Source: Ferrovibrio sp965278975
GTDB lineage: Bacteria; Pseudomonadota; Alphaproteobacteria; Ferrovibrionales; Ferrovibrionaceae
Direction: 5' to 3'
Assembly: GCF_965278975.1 (NCBI RefSeq)
Contig: NZ_OZ257126.1
Location: 868,001-932,000, forward strand
Length of the DNA stretch: 64,000 bases
A program made the translations under genes and the position numbers. The notes under the pieces are model-generated. The model ran no database searches, was not told where the DNA came from, and was given only the letters and a program-made list of their open reading frames with translations. Positions 62,393-64,000 of this stretch are shown here, one piece after another; position 1 is the stretch's first letter, and every line of letters starts with the position of its first letter.

Positions 62393-62933
62393 CGAGCATC
62401 AGTTCCTCGATATCGCGCACCGCCAGCACCGCCTGGCCCGCCGGCACCGGCCATTTGATGCCAAGCGCCGGATCGCGCCAGTTGATGCCGCGCTCAGCTT
62501 CCCGGTCATAGAACACATCGACGCGGCAGAGCAGTTCGGTCTGCGGTTCGAGCGTCAGGAAGCCATCGGCGAAACCCGCCGGAAGATAAAGCTGCTCACC
62601 GCCCATGCCGGAGATTTCCTGCGCCACATGCTGGCCGAAGCTGGGGCTGTCGCGGCGGATATCCAGCGCCACGACATAGGCCCGGCCGCGCAGCACGCGC
62701 ACCAGCTTGGCCTGTGCCGCCGGACGCGCCTGGTAATGCAGGCCGCGCAGGGTGAAACGCTTCTCGGAATAGATCTGGGTGTCCTGGACAAACACCACAT
62801 CCACACCGGCAGCGGCGAAGCGGCTGGTCTGGAAGACCTCGCCGACATAGCCGCGCTCATCCATGAAAAAGGCCGGGCGGAGCAGCTTGACCTCAGGCAG
62901 GGCAAGCGAGGCGACATCAAGCAGGACGGTCAT
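62370..62933 (-). CDS. rfbC: dTDP-4-dehydrorhamnose 3,5-epimerase
   Basis: The protein is 187 residues. AFFMDERGYVGEVFQTSRFA, then IYSEKRFTLRGLHYQARPAAQ (catalytic His66 in RGLHYQ), VRVLRGRAYVVALDIRRDSP and LYLPAGFADGFLTLEPQTEL follow the RmlC cupin pattern. It epimerises C3 and C5 in dTDP-L-rhamnose synthesis. No rmlA, rmlB or rmlD is in the window. It is convergent with the ABC exporter. Confidence 0.9.
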   Translation of the reverse strand: MTVLLDVASLALPEVKLLRPAFFMDERGYVGEVFQTSRFAAAGVDVVFVQDTQIYSEKRFTLRGLHYQARPAAQAKLVRVLRGRAYVVALDIRRDSPSFGQHVAQEISGMGGEQLYLPAGFADGFLTLEPQTELLCRVDVFYDREAERGINWRDPALGIKWPVPAGQAVLAVRDIEELMLAEQPDLL

Positions 62934-63026
62934 ATTCTATGCCCGATTGTTATGGTTAACGCCGGCGCATTCTGCTGCCGTCACCCGCTGTGGTCAATCC
63001 TTCGCGCCGGTGTATGCCCGCAGAAC

Positions 63027-63851
63027 CTAAACGACCGTGGCGTGCCGCTCGACACAGGTGCGCAGCACCTCGTCGGCCGGCTTCTTCCACCAGTTGTTGG
63101 CCGACATGATCTCGACCTCGCAATAGCCGGCATAGCCTTGCGCCTCGACCTGCGCCCGGATGCCCGGAATATCGATCACGCCATCGCCCATCATGCCGCG
63201 ATCCAGCAGCAGATCGGTGGTCGGCACCAGCCAGTCGCAGACATGGAAAGCCAGGATGCGCTTGCCGGCACGCTTGATCTGCTGGCTCAACTGCGGGTCC
63301 CACCAGACATGGTAGACATCGACGGCAACGCCGACGCCGTCACCCAGTTCATCGCAGAGATCGAGCGCATGGCCGAGCGTGTTGATGCAGGCACGGTCGG
63401 CGGCGAACATCGGATGCAGCGGCTCGATCGCCAGCGGCACCTTGGCGGCCAAAGCATATTCGCGTATCGCGGCGATGCCATCGCGCACCTGGGCCTGCGC
63501 ACCGGCCATATCCTTCGAGCCTGCCGGCATGCCGCCCACCACCAGCACCAGGCATTGCGCATTGAGTGCCGCCGCCTCGTCGATGGCGCGCTTGTTCTCG
63601 GCGATATTGGCCTGGCGCCCGGCAGCATCCGCCGCCGGGAACATGCCGCCACGGCACAGGCCGGTCACCGTCAGGCCGGTATCACGGATATGCTTGGCCG
63701 CCTGCTGCACGCCATAGTCAGCCAGCTTGTCGCGCCAGGGCGAAATGCCGGTGATGCCATGGCGGGCACAGCCCTCGATACACTCCTTCAGCGACCATTG
63801 GTCGCGGACGGTAATGGTATTCAGCGACAGGGGGCCCGGCTTGCTGCTCAT
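63027..63851 (-). CDS. Sugar phosphate isomerase/epimerase (TIM barrel, AP_endonuc_2)
   Basis: The protein is 274 residues. SLKECIEGCARHGITGISPW, then DTGLTVTGLCRGGMFPAAD, CLVLVVGGMPAGSKDMAGAQ, PLAIEPLHPMFAADRACINT (metal Glu), VGVAVDVYHVWWDPQLSQQI (Asp and His) and ILAFHVCDWLVPTTDLLLDR fit the xylose-isomerase-like TIM-barrel family. It probably acts on a sugar or inositol derivative. Its start overlaps the DUF993-like gene as ATGA, and these two genes are commonly adjacent. Confidence 0.85.
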   Translation of the reverse strand: MSSKPGPLSLNTITVRDQWSLKECIEGCARHGITGISPWRDKLADYGVQQAAKHIRDTGLTVTGLCRGGMFPAADAAGRQANIAENKRAIDEAAALNAQCLVLVVGGMPAGSKDMAGAQAQVRDGIAAIREYALAAKVPLAIEPLHPMFAADRACINTLGHALDLCDELGDGVGVAVDVYHVWWDPQLSQQIKRAGKRILAFHVCDWLVPTTDLLLDRGMMGDGVIDIPGIRAQVEAQGYAGYCEVEIMSANNWWKKPADEVLRTCVERHATVV

Positions 63852-64000
63852 GCGGCAATGCCTTGCGCCGCCAAAACGGCCTTCATGCGCGCGGCGGCGC
63901 GCTCGGGATCGCTGAGCAGCCCGGCGGCATCGGCAAGGCGGAACAATTCCGCCAGATGCAGCGCCGAGCGCGTGCTCTGCTGTCCGCCGACCATGACGAA
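63848..64000 (-). CDS. DUF993-like (dihydrodipicolinate-synthase-like) protein, C-terminal fragment
   Basis: The minus strand from 64000 to 63848 is an open frame of 50 residues ending in TGA: FVMVGGQQSTRSALHLAELF, RLADAAGLLSDPERAAARM, KAVLAAQGIAA. The GGQQSTRS...HLAELFRLADAAGLL pattern matches the C-terminus of DUF993 proteins as I remember them. The N-terminus lies beyond the window. It is coupled to the TIM-barrel gene by an ATGA overlap. Confidence 0.6.
   Translation of the reverse strand, partial: FVMVGGQQSTRSALHLAELFRLADAAGLLSDPERAAARMKAVLAAQGIAA

Overview
The window is GC-rich (by eye a little over 60% G+C), densely packed with genes that often overlap by 1-4 bases, and looks like the chromosome of a metabolically versatile alphaproteobacterium. 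I think Rhodospirillales-like is most plausible, from the ure/urt arrangement, the PuuD-type uric acid oxidase and the GC-rich palindromic intergenic repeats, but the sequence alone does not prove the genus. I saw no rRNA, tRNA, CRISPR array, phage or insertion sequence.

Region 1 (1-9.7 kb) is catabolic. A minus-strand operon reads amidase, atypical SDR, GNAT, DapA-like protein, ABC permease (cut by the window edge). A TetR gene and a divergent SDR follow. A matching palindrome lies in front of the amidase and in front of tetR, so the TetR protein probably controls both. Next come an NTF2-like protein and a D-tartrate dehydratase (tarD) divergent from its LysR regulator.

Region 2 (9.7-35.2 kb) is a surface-polysaccharide locus made of two convergent halves meeting at 17.9 kb. 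Each half starts with a paralogous winged-helix regulator of the EPS-associated MarR type carrying an extra Rossmann-like domain. Each regulator gene is preceded by two TTCA-N5-TGAA boxes. The locus encodes a flippase, an O-antigen ligase/polymerase-type protein, three glycosyltransferases, three asparagine-synthase-type amidotransferases, an ATP-grasp enzyme, a phosphoesterase, three methyltransferases, two acetyltransferases of the left-handed beta-helix fold, sugar epimerases and two DegT aminotransferases. WbpB, WbpE, WbpD and a WbpI-like epimerase together make a UDP-2,3-diacetamido-2,3-dideoxy-uronic acid. The amidotransferases may amidate such acids (inference).

Region 3 (35.3-45.7 kb) starts with a two-subunit Rieske oxygenase and a glycine-zipper lipoprotein. 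It continues with purine breakdown: PuuD, guanine deaminase, UraH, UraD, glycerate kinase, an allantoate-amidohydrolase-type enzyme, a second M20 peptidase, PuuE and a DsbA-like isomerase. Region 4 (45.7-48.9 kb) holds glycerol kinase and small proteins. Region 5 (48.9-60.7 kb) is one long nitrogen operon set in the transcriptional order ureD, urtABCDE, ureABC, ureEFG. A near-perfect sigma-54 promoter lies before urtA. Regions 3 and 5 together would turn purines and external urea into ammonia.

Region 6 (60.8-64 kb) has a Wzm/Wzt-type exporter with a degenerate ATPase, rfbC, a TIM-barrel sugar isomerase and the C-terminus of a DUF993-like protein cut by the window end. Four copies of a palindromic intergenic repeat occur between 45.7 and 53 kb.
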